A DNA stretch of 64,000 nt from Polaribacter sp. Q13. GTDB lineage: Bacteria > Bacteroidota > Bacteroidia > Flavobacteriales > Flavobacteriaceae. Below are positions 1 to 8,571 of the stretch, in pieces; position 1 is the stretch's first letter, and every line of letters begins with the position of its first letter. A program made the position numbers and the translations under genes. The stretch covers positions 888,001 to 952,000 of the forward strand of contig NZ_CP074436.1 in NCBI RefSeq assembly GCF_016858305.2, in the 5' to 3' direction. The notes beneath the pieces are model-generated. The model made no database searches. It saw only the letters and a program-made list of their open reading frames with translations, and was not told where the DNA came from.

Positions 1-1447
1 CAAAAGCTTTAGTAACTCTAGCTACTTGCCCAATATCAACTCCTTTTTTCATTTTTGCCAATAACCTGTCTGAAGCAACTTCTAATCCACCGGTTACGGC
101 AATACAGCCAGATTTAGAAAGCAACGCGCATAATTCGGCATTAAAAGTTTTTTCGAACCTGATGTTGGTCCACCAAGTAATGTACACTTTGCGTTCTATC
201 AACTTATTCGCCAATGCTCTTAGCATTTTAGGTGGTGCAGCTTCGTCTACAAAATGAAAACCTGTAATTCCGGTTTCCGAAATTATTTTCTCAATTTTAT
301 CCACCAAATCATCTGCCGTTGTATTTTGATAATTGCTGATATAATCTAGGTTTACATCACAAAAAGTACATTTTTTCCAATAACAACCATGAGAAATGGT
401 GAGTTTATTCCACTTACCATCAGACCACATTCTGTGCATCGGATTCATAACATCTAAAAAAGATAAATACTTTGCGGTTGGCAAACCGATATAACTTGGC
501 GCCGGTAAATTCTTATGATGAAAAATAGTATTTGGTTTTTTATCAGCAAATATTACTGTATCATTTTTACAGATATAAGTTCTTTCTAAAGACTCCTCAC
601 CTATTTTTCCATCTAAAAATTCGGTGATTCTTAACAACGGACCTTCGCCATCATCCAACGTAATAAAATCTACAAAATCAAAAATTCTAGGATCAGATAA
701 ACGCCTTAATTCGGTGTTGCAATAACCACCACCCATTCCTATTTTAATTTCAGGATAATTTTGTTTTATAAACTGAGCACATCGCAAAGCGGAAAATAAA
801 TTCCCTGGAAAAGGAATGGTAAAACAGATTAAATCGTAGTTATTTTGTTGTAATTTCTCATCCAACAAATACAACATTTCATCTTCTATCAGCGTAGTTT
901 CGAACTGTAAACAGTCATCTATCTCATCAAAACTAGAAGCGGCTCTACCAATTTGTTCGGCATAGCGTGTAAACGAGAAAAACTCGTCTACATTGGTGTT
1001 GATAAAATCGCCCAATTCTTCTACAAACAGCGTTGCAATATGTTTTGCTTTGTCTAAGATTCCTAATTTCCCGAACTCTGTACTTAAATCTTTGTTTAAT
1101 TTTATACGTCGGTGCCCGTGAGGTAAATAATCTTTATGCACAATTTGATACGCCGCCGTAACTTCTTGTACACGCAAATAATCCATTACAGAATCTACTT
1201 TATTTATGTAATCCTCTCTTTGTTTCCAAACTAAAGGCAACTCTTTATTGCCGAGCATTTCTGCTTGTTTAAAAATAGCGTCTATAAATTCTTTGGTAAA
1301 CACTGCCGTAAACAACTCGATACTTAAATCTAATTGCGTTGTGGGTACTTTTTTAGAATCTAAAAATCCTTTAATATACGCAGTTGCAGGATACGCCGTA
1401 TTTAACTGAGTAAAAGGTGGTGTTATTAAAAGAGTGTTTATAGACAT
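1..1447 (-). CDS. B12-binding-domain radical SAM protein (partial, 3' end outside window)
   Basis: The ORF opens at an ATG at 1447 (MSINTLLITPPFTQLN) and runs for about 482 codons off the left edge without a stop. The N-terminal half resembles the cobalamin-binding region of B12/radical SAM proteins: a TPP start, IxxxTIPFPGNL, and a GGGYCNTE loop. The SAM core contains GCYWKKCTFCDV, i.e. CX4CX2C cysteines for a [4Fe-4S] cluster, followed by the HFVDEAAPP and GGLEVASDRLL strands. CX4CX2C is one residue longer than the usual CX3CX2C. The substrate is unknown; no RiPP precursor or methyl-acceptor gene is visible on this side. The family call is firm and the function open. Confidence 0.85.
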   Translation of the reverse strand, partial: MSINTLLITPPFTQLNTAYPATAYIKGFLDSKKVPTTQLDLSIELFTAVFTKEFIDAIFKQAEMLGNKELPLVWKQREDYINKVDSVMDYLRVQEVTAAYQIVHKDYLPHGHRRIKLNKDLSTEFGKLGILDKAKHIATLFVEELGDFINTNVDEFFSFTRYAEQIGRAASSFDEIDDCLQFETTLIEDEMLYLLDEKLQQNNYDLICFTIPFPGNLFSALRCAQFIKQNYPEIKIGMGGGYCNTELRRLSDPRIFDFVDFITLDDGEGPLLRITEFLDGKIGEESLERTYICKNDTVIFADKKPNTIFHHKNLPAPSYIGLPTAKYLSFLDVMNPMHRMWSDGKWNKLTISHGCYWKKCTFCDVNLDYISNYQNTTADDLVDKIEKIISETGITGFHFVDEAAPPKMLRALANKLIERKVYITWWTNIRFEKTFNAELCALLSKSGCIAVTGGLEVASDRLLAKMKKGVDIGQVARVTKAF

Positions 1448-1569
1448 AAATAAAATAAAGTGCAAAGATACTATCTCATTTATGAACTATAGTTAAAATT
1501 GTATTTGCTTTTTAGAAATGATTTTATTCTTTTATAGCTGTGGATACTAATAAAAAAGACGAAACCTAT

Positions 1570-2061
1570 TTAGTTCTCGTCTTTAGGTTTAATAAATTCT
1601 GATTGATATTTTTCTAAAAATTTCTTTTGTCTAACAATCATTTGTTGTCTTAATGTATCAATATTCATAAAATCATTACCAAATTCACTTTCAAAAAAAT
1701 GATCATTAAAAAAATGTTTGCTAAAAAGTGAATCTTTAGAAAACACATTATCAAACCCCTGGTTTTCAAATCCTGAAAAATTTGAAAAAAATCGTGATTT
1801 AAAGGATTCTATCAAACTATCTCTATCGGACAATGAGAGATTCTCTAACTTTTTATTGGACGACCAAGAATAAATACTGTCATATTTGGTTAAATTTCCA
1901 TTTTCATCAAATTCCTTATCAACTTTCCATGTGCCTTTTGGTTCTTCAATTACATTTGTTTTGTTTCCTCCTTTTTCAACTTTTTTAGTTTCATTTTCTT
2001 GTCCTTTGCAACCAACACTTAACAAGCCAAGCATAAATAATAAAATATATTTTTTCATCAC
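1570..2061 (-). CDS. small hypothetical lipoprotein
   Basis: 163 residues. The N-terminus MMKKYILLFMLGLLSVGCKG is a lipoprotein signal with lipobox SVGC, so the mature protein should be anchored through its cysteine. The rest is hydrophilic and rich in Phe, Asp and Ser, with an FFNDHFFESEFGNDF stretch and no domain that I recognise. It lies 122 bp beyond the radical SAM start and behind the hsp20 terminator, so it is probably a single-gene unit. The start could equally be the second Met. Confidence 0.6.
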   Translation of the reverse strand: MMKKYILLFMLGLLSVGCKGQENETKKVEKGGNKTNVIEEPKGTWKVDKEFDENGNLTKYDSIYSWSSNKKLENLSLSDRDSLIESFKSRFFSNFSGFENQGFDNVFSKDSLFSKHFFNDHFFESEFGNDFMNIDTLRQQMIVRQKKFLEKYQSEFIKPKDEN

Positions 2062-2171
2062 TTTAAAGTTTAATTTATAATTAATTTAAGGGCAGTCTAA
2101 AACTTTTATTCAATCTCCAGATATAAATTCTGCTGATATCATAATATAATTTTAAAGAAATAAATTGATTA

Positions 2172-2208
2172 TTAAGAGGATGCTGAAAAAAATCAGCATC
2201 CCTCTTAA
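2172..2208 (-). terminator. hairpin terminator after hsp20
   Basis: The arms TTAAGAGG-ATGCTGA and TCAGCAT-CCCTCTTAA pair over about 15 bp with one bulged base and a six-A loop. It lies 29 bp beyond the hsp20 stop and before the lipoprotein gene. There is no long T-run on either side, so its efficiency is uncertain. Confidence 0.6.
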
Positions 2209-2236
2209 TATTTGATTCTAAAATTAAGTGATACAA

Positions 2237-2713
2237 TTATAAAATCTGTATGTTTCTTACAGGCTTTTGTTTGGCTTCTTCTTTTTTAGGTAAAAGAATA
2301 TTTAGAATACCATTGTCATAATTTGCATTAATCTTTTCATCATTAACCGTTTCTGGTAAATTAAAGGTTCTTTTAAAAGAAGAATAACCAAACTCTCTAC
2401 GGGTATAATTATCTTCCTTGTGTTCACTTTCTTTTTTTGTTTCTGTAGAGATAGATAATACTTGATTATCTAGGTCTATATGAAAATCTGATTTTTTTAA
2501 CCCTGGAACCGCCATTTCTACTATAAAAGAATCAGCAGTTTCTTTTATGTTTACTTTGGGTAAAGTAATACCAGTATTAAAATTGGAAGAGAATACTGAT
2601 GGCAGTTCTCTGTTAAAGATGTCATCTAACCAATTTGACAAAGTTAGAACGTTTTGATTTGAATTACTGTTCTCTAAACTTCCATTTTTAGGAACACTTA
2701 CTAAATTGCTCAT
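2237..2713 (-). CDS. Hsp20/alpha-crystallin small heat shock protein
   Basis: 158 residues, the usual length for bacterial sHsps. The alpha-crystallin domain spans about residues 50-145, with PKVNIKETADSFIVEMAVPG at its start, FGYSSFKRTFNLPE in the middle and the conserved YDNGILNILLPKKE near its end. The C-terminal tail ends in NIQIL, an I-x-I/L-type motif that mediates oligomer contacts. It is a holdase chaperone preventing aggregation of unfolded cytoplasmic proteins. It is monocistronic and divergent from the peroxiredoxin gene across 388 bp of control region. Confidence 0.92.
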   Translation of the reverse strand: MSNLVSVPKNGSLENSNSNQNVLTLSNWLDDIFNRELPSVFSSNFNTGITLPKVNIKETADSFIVEMAVPGLKKSDFHIDLDNQVLSISTETKKESEHKEDNYTRREFGYSSFKRTFNLPETVNDEKINANYDNGILNILLPKKEEAKQKPVRNIQIL

Positions 2714-2835
2714 AATTATAAAATTTTAAATTAAACATTATTTCAATTATGAAATCTTTTAGACTTCATGGTTTTTTAAACAAAAAAAATACCAAAATAA
2801 ATTAATTGCTTTTATCTAAAATATTCGATGATATT

Positions 2836-2866
2836 TTGTCATAATTATGAATAATTGTCATAATTA
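2836..2866. promoter_or_regulatory. 19-bp-spaced direct repeat in the hsp20/peroxiredoxin divergent region
   Basis: The 12-mer TTGTCATAATTA occurs at 2836-2847 and again at 2855-2866, a 19-bp period (nearly two helical turns). It sits about 125-155 bp upstream of hsp20 and 235 bp upstream of the peroxiredoxin start. The spacing suggests tandem binding of a regulator on one DNA face, but AT-richness makes chance repeats possible. Confidence 0.35.
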
Positions 2867-2959
2867 CTTTAGAATAAAGTGACATATTTTCATTTGAATT
2901 TCTTTTAAAAAAAGCTTTACATAACGCATAAATCAACACAATGGTAACTATCTTTTCTT

Positions 2960-2967
2960 TAGCTTTG
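2960..2967 (+). promoter_or_regulatory. Bacteroidota -7 element, peroxiredoxin promoter
   Basis: TAGCTTTG matches TAnnTTTG exactly. No -33 TTTG is visible at the expected distance. It would give a leader of about 130 nt before the peroxiredoxin ATG at 3102. Confidence 0.45.
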
Positions 2968-3101
2968 CGAAAACAGCTTACTTATAAAAGTATTAAGATG
3001 ATAAATATTTCATTTTAAATATCTAAAAAGAATGAATCTATAAATTCACTCTTTTTAAATTCAATTATTAGTGATGTTTTTGGTAATATAAAAATAAAAT
3101 A

Positions 3102-3752
3102 ATGAAGAATTTAAGAGCACAAACAGATGCTAAAATTGCAGCAGGAAGAAAAAATAATCCTAATTTCATGAAAGGTGTTGATGCTATAATAACTAAAGCA
3201 AAAGCTTTTGAAGAAGGAAAAAATGCGCTAAAAGTTGGAGAAAAAGCACCTAGTTTTGAGTTGCCAAATGCAGAAGGAAAATTAATTTCTTTAGATTCTT
3301 TATTAGAAGAAGGTCCGCTTGTAATTACATTTTACCGAGGAGATTGGTGTCCGTATTGTAACTTACAACTGAGAGCTTTACAAGCTAAATTAAACAAAAT
3401 TAAAGACTTAGGAGCTAACTTAGTTGCTATAAGTCCGCAAGTGCCTGATGGTTCCTTAACGAAAAGTGAGATTAGTGAAATGGATTTTATAGTTATGTCT
3501 GATCAAAATGCAAAAATAGCCTCTAAATATGGTGTTGCTTGGGAAGTACCAGAATTTATGGCAGAACACATGCGCGTAGATCGCAATCTTGATTTAGATA
3601 AAATAAATAATGGTAATGCTAGTGTATTGCCAATTCCTGCCACTTTTATATTGAACCGCAAAGGCATAGTTACATGGAATTATGTAAATATTGATTATAG
3701 AACACGTTCTGAGCCTGATGAAATTATAGAAGCTTTAAAAAAGCTATCTTAG
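3102..3752 (+). CDS. AhpC/TSA peroxiredoxin-like protein
   Basis: 216 residues with a thioredoxin fold. The active-site region is FYRGDWCPYCNLQLRAL, with Cys83 and Cys86 forming a CPYC pair; Cys83 would be the peroxidatic cysteine. Residues 45-70 give the usual VGEKAPSFELPNAEGK opening of redoxins. The first 40 residues (Lys-rich, helical) precede the redoxin domain, as in the AhpC-TSA family often fused to or near DUF899-like proteins. It should reduce hydroperoxides in the cytoplasm (no signal peptide). The secreted thioredoxin gene follows after 51 bp, so the two probably share a transcript and a thiol-redox role. Confidence 0.85.
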   Translation: MKNLRAQTDAKIAAGRKNNPNFMKGVDAIITKAKAFEEGKNALKVGEKAPSFELPNAEGKLISLDSLLEEGPLVITFYRGDWCPYCNLQLRALQAKLNKIKDLGANLVAISPQVPDGSLTKSEISEMDFIVMSDQNAKIASKYGVAWEVPEFMAEHMRVDRNLDLDKINNGNASVLPIPATFILNRKGIVTWNYVNIDYRTRSEPDEIIEALKKLS

Positions 3753-3803
3753 TAAACTATTGATACAGTACAAAAAAACATTTTAAACATTAAAAAAACA
3801 TCT

Positions 3804-4328
3804 ATGAAAACTAAATTTCTAGCACTTTTTATAACTGCTTTATTCGCTTTTAATCAACAAGTTTCCGCACAAGAAAGCACAAAAAATTTATTAGAAAACG
3901 CGCAAGAGATAGCAAAAAAAGAAGGGAAATCTATTTTTATAAAATTTGAAGCCTCTTGGTGTAGTTGGTGCCATAAAATGACCAAAGACATGCAATCTAA
4001 AAATACTAAAAAGTTTTTTGATGACAATTATGTAATTGTACCTATTGTTGTTAAAGAATCTGCAAAAAACAAAAATTTAGAAAACCCAGGTTCTCTAGAT
4101 TTATTAAAAAAGTATGATGGAGATAAAGCTGGCTTACCTTTTTGGTTAATTTTAGATGCTAATTTAAAAGTAATTACAGACTCTAATGATGCTAATAATC
4201 AAAATTTAGGAGCTCCAGGAAGTGCCGAAGAAGTAGCGGTCTTTATCAAAAAAATAAAGAAATCTGCCAAAAAGTTAACCCAAAAGGATATCGAGAATAT
4301 TACAAATCAATTTGTAATGAAAAAATAA
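3804..4328 (+). CDS. secreted thioredoxin-family protein
   Basis: 174 residues. A Sec signal peptide (MKTKFLALFITALFAFNQQVSAQ, cleavage after SAQ) is followed by a thioredoxin-7-like domain. The redox centre is ASWCSWCHKM (Cys53, Cys56), a CxxC of the type found in periplasmic disulfide reductases and DsbD C-terminal domains. GLPFWLILD carries the cis-proline-like element. It is likely periplasmic, reducing or isomerising disulfides. It directly follows the peroxiredoxin gene on the same strand. Confidence 0.8.
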   Translation: MKTKFLALFITALFAFNQQVSAQESTKNLLENAQEIAKKEGKSIFIKFEASWCSWCHKMTKDMQSKNTKKFFDDNYVIVPIVVKESAKNKNLENPGSLDLLKKYDGDKAGLPFWLILDANLKVITDSNDANNQNLGAPGSAEEVAVFIKKIKKSAKKLTQKDIENITNQFVMKK

Positions 4329-4332
4329 CACA

Positions 4333-4380
4333 AAATAAACTTCTTTTTGACTTTAGTAAGAGCCGAAAAGAAGTTTATTT
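4333..4380. terminator. bidirectional intrinsic terminator
   Basis: A 15-bp perfect stem (AAATAAACTTCTTTT at 4333-4347 with AAAAGAAGTTTATTT at 4366-4380) separates the converging thioredoxin (+) and MtfA-like (-) genes. T-runs flank both sides, so it can serve both. Confidence 0.85.
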
Positions 4381-4424
4381 TTATAGTTAAAAGGTATACT
4401 TAATCTACCTTTTAAACCATTATC

Positions 4425-5201
4425 TCATTTCACAAAACAAGCTTCTAGCATTGTATACAATTCTGGATGCTTTCTTTTAAACAACTTAGGTCTTTCAAAA
4501 AAATATTCTCCTGCAACGGCTAAAAATTCAATTTCTGAGGTGCCACCATAATTTCGAATATCTGATTTGTCATTATTAATAGCTTCCATTTCTTTATGAA
4601 TTATCTGTAAATAAGGAATTGTAAATTGTTTATCTAACAAAGCAGCCGGAATGCCATCTATAACCCCATCTGCTTTGTCTAATAAATGAATAAATTCATG
4701 AATAGCTGTATTGCCTTTGTCTGTTTTATTTTGAAAACCCAGATGTAATGCCTTTCTAGATAAAATCATTTGATTTTCGAAACGTCCCGTACCTACCAAA
4801 CCACCTATATTTCTGCCTTCGGTTTTACTGCTAAATTGCAGGTCTTCATCAAAATAATCTGGATAAATTAATACCGTATTTAAATTCGCATAATGCCATG
4901 TTGGAAATCTAAAAACAGGAATTACCGCACTGGCTGCAATTAACAACTTATCTAACTCTTCTAGTTTAAAATGAATGGCTTCTATATTTGTTACGTCTAA
5001 GAAATAGACCATCTTAGCACAAAACAATTGTTGTTCTTTATGGGTAAGTTTCTTATAGAAAAGTACATTATCTGCTAATATTTGATGCCAAAGCGTTGGA
5101 ATTACCACTTTTTCTAAAGGAATTATTTTTTCCTTTTTCTTAGGTTTTAAGCTCATATACAAAATAATGAGTAGTATAATAATTGTAATAAAATAAAGCA
5201 T
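4425..5201 (-). CDS. mtfA: MtfA-family zinc peptidase (M90)
   Basis: 258 residues. One N-terminal TM segment (residues 3-17) precedes a cytoplasmic MtfA-type domain. The zinc site HEFIH (His168-Glu169-His172) is followed by the family signature LLDKADG, and the third ligand lies in GGTSEIEFLAVAGEYFFERP. E. coli MtfA binds the Mlc repressor and has aminopeptidase activity; an Mlc role is unlikely in this phylum. The TM anchor is unlike E. coli MtfA but common in Bacteroidota homologues. It is transcribed toward the shared terminator. The peptidase assignment is strong; the substrate is unknown. Confidence 0.85.
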   Translation of the reverse strand: MLYFITIIILLIILYMSLKPKKKEKIIPLEKVVIPTLWHQILADNVLFYKKLTHKEQQLFCAKMVYFLDVTNIEAIHFKLEELDKLLIAASAVIPVFRFPTWHYANLNTVLIYPDYFDEDLQFSSKTEGRNIGGLVGTGRFENQMILSRKALHLGFQNKTDKGNTAIHEFIHLLDKADGVIDGIPAALLDKQFTIPYLQIIHKEMEAINNDKSDIRNYGGTSEIEFLAVAGEYFFERPKLFKRKHPELYTMLEACFVK

Positions 5202-5423
5202 TGTATTTTTTTAGAAACGGAAATCTACAACATCTCTTTGATTTCTACTATCATAAATTCTCTAAATAATTATAGAGCACTTAAAAACAAACCTTAATAA
5301 ATACTTTACTATTTAAGACTTTTACTATACATTTAAAATCTAAATAATTTAGAATTTCACTGTGTTAAAATAAATTATTACTTTATAAAACAACACTGTT
5401 TTATTTTTCTTAAATAACTAATA

Positions 5424-7781
5424 ATGAAATTTATAAATATTAAAAAACTATTCCTTTTTTTAATTCCTTTGTCTTTAATTAGTTATTTAATTATTCATAA
5501 TTATTATAGAATAATTACGGAAAATCAACTAGAAATTATTAAAAATGGAGCAGTTAATGATTTAAATTCTAAAGGGATTATAATTAATGATATGTACAGG
5601 TCTTTGGCAACGGATATTGATCTTATTCATTGGGAATTCAGTAAAGATTTTGCAGGAGATAATCAACCTAAAAAAGAAAAACTTAAGGAGTTTTTTCTTC
5701 ATTTATCAAACCTACAAACTACTTACGATCAGGTTCGATTTATTGATACTTTAGGTCTTGAAACGATTCGTGTAGATTTTGATAGCATTAATGCGGCTAA
5801 AGTGAAAGAATATGATAAACTTCAAAATAAAAGCAATCGTTATTATTTTAAGAATGCTGTAAAAGTACAAAAAGGTGATATTTATTTTTCTAATATTGAT
5901 TTGAATATGGAATATGGGAAAATTGAAACTCCATACAACCCGGTGCTTAGAGTTGCAAAAAAAGTATATACACCCAATGGAAAGTGGAATGGCTTAATAG
6001 TAATTAACTATTTTATGGATAATTTGTTTCATAAATTGGCTACACAGAACAAGGGAGAATATGCAGATTTTGAGCTTAGAACTGAAGAAGGATTTAGTTT
6101 AATCTCTAAAAATAAACGCAGCAACTTTGCTCATATTACGTCAAATTCTGATAGTTTTACATTATATAAAACAGAGAAAAAACTATGGAATGAGATACAG
6201 CAACATGCTACTGGTAGTTACACCAATAAGAATTTTATTTATGTCTATAAAAAATTAACAATAGATGATAATAGTATAAAAAACAATTCTTACAAAGACA
6301 ATAAAGCCCTTATTCTTATTCATAAAATAGACATCGAAAAGATTAAAAAAGACAAGTTTATTTACGTTGCCTATAAATGGATTTCCTTTATTATTATTGT
6401 TCTTTTAATTCTATTTCTTTTAATAGGAAATCAATATTACAACTACAAATTACAACTTCAATATAAAAAATTACAACACAAAAACAACCAGCTAGAAAAT
6501 CTAAAAAATAAGCTACAAGAAACCTTACGCATTAAACTAGATGAATTAAAACTTACCGAAAGAAAATTTTATTCCATATTTAACAATGCAGGTATAGGAA
6601 TTACATTATTAGATTTGAAAGGGAAACCCGTATTTACAAATAAAAAATTAATGGATGTTTTAGGATACTCTGAAAAAGACCTTACTAAAATGACCTTTTC
6701 AGATTTCACACATCCAGATGATTTAGAAAATGATTTGGATAAATTTAATAAATTAATTAATAGAGAAATTGATGCTTATAATATAGAAAAACGATATATA
6801 CGAAAAGACAAAACGGTTATTTGGGGAGACTTATATGTTTCTTTATTAGTTAATAAAGAAAACGAAATTATAAATGTAATTGGTGCTGTTAGTGATATTA
6901 CAGAACGTAAAGACGCACAAAAAGAAACTAAAAACCTTAAAAAAATTATTAACAGTCTTAATTATATTGCAAAGGTTTTAAATATTGACTCTGTAGAAAA
7001 TATTTCGGAAATAAATGAATCTATAAATTTAGTAGCACACATTGAAAAACAATCGAAAGATATTTTAAATGCCAATAAAGCAAGAGAAGAACTTTTGGTG
7101 AATTTAGAACAGAAAAACACAGATTTAAACAATTATGCTCACATTGTTTCTCATGATTTAAAAACACCTTTACGTAGCATTTATACTTTACTTAATTGGA
7201 TTGAAGAGGATTCAGAAAATAAACTTTCAGAAGAAAGTAAAACCTATTCTCAATTAATTCTAGAAAATCTAGAAAAAATGGAATCTTTAATTACTGGTAT
7301 TTTAAAATATTCTAGCATTGATAATGTAGATATGCCTGAATACGAAATTAATACCTATGATTTGGTAAATGATATTATAAAATTAATAATTATACCAGAT
7401 TCTGTTGAAATTAAAGTAGCTGCAAATCTGCCAATGATAAGAGGTAATAAGCATAGAATTCTTCAAGTCTTTCAAAATTTGCTACAAAACGCTATAAAAA
7501 GCATCGTTACCAAAACTGGTAAAATAGAGATTGGTGTAAAGGAAACTCATCTGTTTTGGGAATTTTACATTAAAGACAACGGAAAAGGTATTGATGAAAA
7601 ATATTTTAAAAAAATATTTGAATTGTTTCAAAGTATAGACGGTAGTGAAAGTAAATCTGGAATTGGGCTTTCTATCGTTAAAAAAGTAATTCAATTTTAT
7701 AAAGGAGAAATTTGGGTTGAAAGTGAAGTTGATAGAGGTACCACATTTTATTTTACGCTACCTAAAGCGTCAAACTTGTAA
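5424..7781 (+). CDS. membrane PAS sensor histidine kinase
   Basis: 785 residues. TM1 at about 8-25 and TM2 at 317-337 enclose a ~290-residue periplasmic sensor resembling dCache domains (VRFIDTLGLETIRVDF; LRVAKKVYTPNGKWNGLIVINY). A coiled coil (340-380) leads to a PAS domain (about 383-495, ending VIGAVSDITERK). The HisKA box is HIVSHDLKTPLRS with phospho-acceptor His577, followed by HATPase N-box (QNLLQNAIKS) and G-boxes (DNGKGID, SGIGLSIVKK). No response regulator is adjacent, so it is an orphan whose partner lies elsewhere. Its ligand is unknown; Cache domains commonly bind small metabolites. The start at 5424 places TM1 correctly. Confidence 0.9.
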   Translation: MKFINIKKLFLFLIPLSLISYLIIHNYYRIITENQLEIIKNGAVNDLNSKGIIINDMYRSLATDIDLIHWEFSKDFAGDNQPKKEKLKEFFLHLSNLQTTYDQVRFIDTLGLETIRVDFDSINAAKVKEYDKLQNKSNRYYFKNAVKVQKGDIYFSNIDLNMEYGKIETPYNPVLRVAKKVYTPNGKWNGLIVINYFMDNLFHKLATQNKGEYADFELRTEEGFSLISKNKRSNFAHITSNSDSFTLYKTEKKLWNEIQQHATGSYTNKNFIYVYKKLTIDDNSIKNNSYKDNKALILIHKIDIEKIKKDKFIYVAYKWISFIIIVLLILFLLIGNQYYNYKLQLQYKKLQHKNNQLENLKNKLQETLRIKLDELKLTERKFYSIFNNAGIGITLLDLKGKPVFTNKKLMDVLGYSEKDLTKMTFSDFTHPDDLENDLDKFNKLINREIDAYNIEKRYIRKDKTVIWGDLYVSLLVNKENEIINVIGAVSDITERKDAQKETKNLKKIINSLNYIAKVLNIDSVENISEINESINLVAHIEKQSKDILNANKAREELLVNLEQKNTDLNNYAHIVSHDLKTPLRSIYTLLNWIEEDSENKLSEESKTYSQLILENLEKMESLITGILKYSSIDNVDMPEYEINTYDLVNDIIKLIIIPDSVEIKVAANLPMIRGNKHRILQVFQNLLQNAIKSIVTKTGKIEIGVKETHLFWEFYIKDNGKGIDEKYFKKIFELFQSIDGSESKSGIGLSIVKKVIQFYKGEIWVESEVDRGTTFYFTLPKASNL

Positions 7782-7919
7782 AATATCGCCAACTTTTTTA
7801 ACCGTATTTTGGGCTTCTTAGTTCTTTTTAGAAAAAAATTAAATATTAAAAATATAGTTTTTGTTATGCCTTATAAAGTAAAAATGTACTAATTCCCTAG
7901 CGAATTTTATATTGAGTTT

Positions 7920-8432
7920 TTAGTATTTTAAATACATAATATGATTAGGGTTGGTATGTGTGTCTGATATTTTAAAATCAAATACTCCAGCAATTTTAAA
8001 GCCCATTTTATGATAAAACTTTACTGCCTTTTGATTCTCTGTCCAAACTGCCAACCAAATACCATTCTGATTATTTTTTTTAGATAATTCTAAATTAAAA
8101 TGAAATAATTGTGCACCTAGCTGCTTACCATGAAAACTTTCTAAAAGGTATATTCTGTCTAGCTTTGTAATGTTTGTATCGGCTATATTTTTGTTGGTAG
8201 TATCTAATTCAACTTTAGAAAAACCTGCAATAATGGTATCAATATAAATAAGATAATAATGTACTTTACTGTTTTTTAACTCTGTAAGAATAGTTTCTTT
8301 CTGATATGCTTTATCAATATAAAGTTCAATATCTTCTTTAGAAGCACTATGCCCATGAGATTCTAGAAAGGCTTGTTTTCCTGTAGCTATAATAACATCG
8401 CAATGCGTTGCGTTTGCTTTTATAATTTCCAT
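7920..8432 (-). CDS. GNAT-family N-acetyltransferase
   Basis: 170 residues from the Met at 8432 (MEIIKANATHCDVII), which starts the GNAT fold exactly; an upstream Met at 8468 would add 12 unconserved residues. Motif A is RIYLLESFHGKQLGAQLFHFNLEL, containing the acetyl-CoA-binding Q/R-x-x-G-x-G/A-like HGKQLGAQL loop. It is followed by NGIWLAVWTENQKAVKFYHKMGFKIAG, typical of GNAT motif B. It transfers an acetyl group from acetyl-CoA to an amine; the acceptor is unknown. Cytoplasmic. It converges on the kinase gene. Confidence 0.85.
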   Translation of the reverse strand: MEIIKANATHCDVIIATGKQAFLESHGHSASKEDIELYIDKAYQKETILTELKNSKVHYYLIYIDTIIAGFSKVELDTTNKNIADTNITKLDRIYLLESFHGKQLGAQLFHFNLELSKKNNQNGIWLAVWTENQKAVKFYHKMGFKIAGVFDFKISDTHTNPNHIMYLKY

Positions 8433-8571
8433 CATTTTATTTTGTTTATTACAGTCTAATTTAACCAATAATTTTCATCATTTATTATTCAGATTGGCAA
8501 TTGGTGCTACTAAATTATTTTTTATGTTTTGGATATCCATTTGGGCTTATAAAAAATATGAATATTTTATA

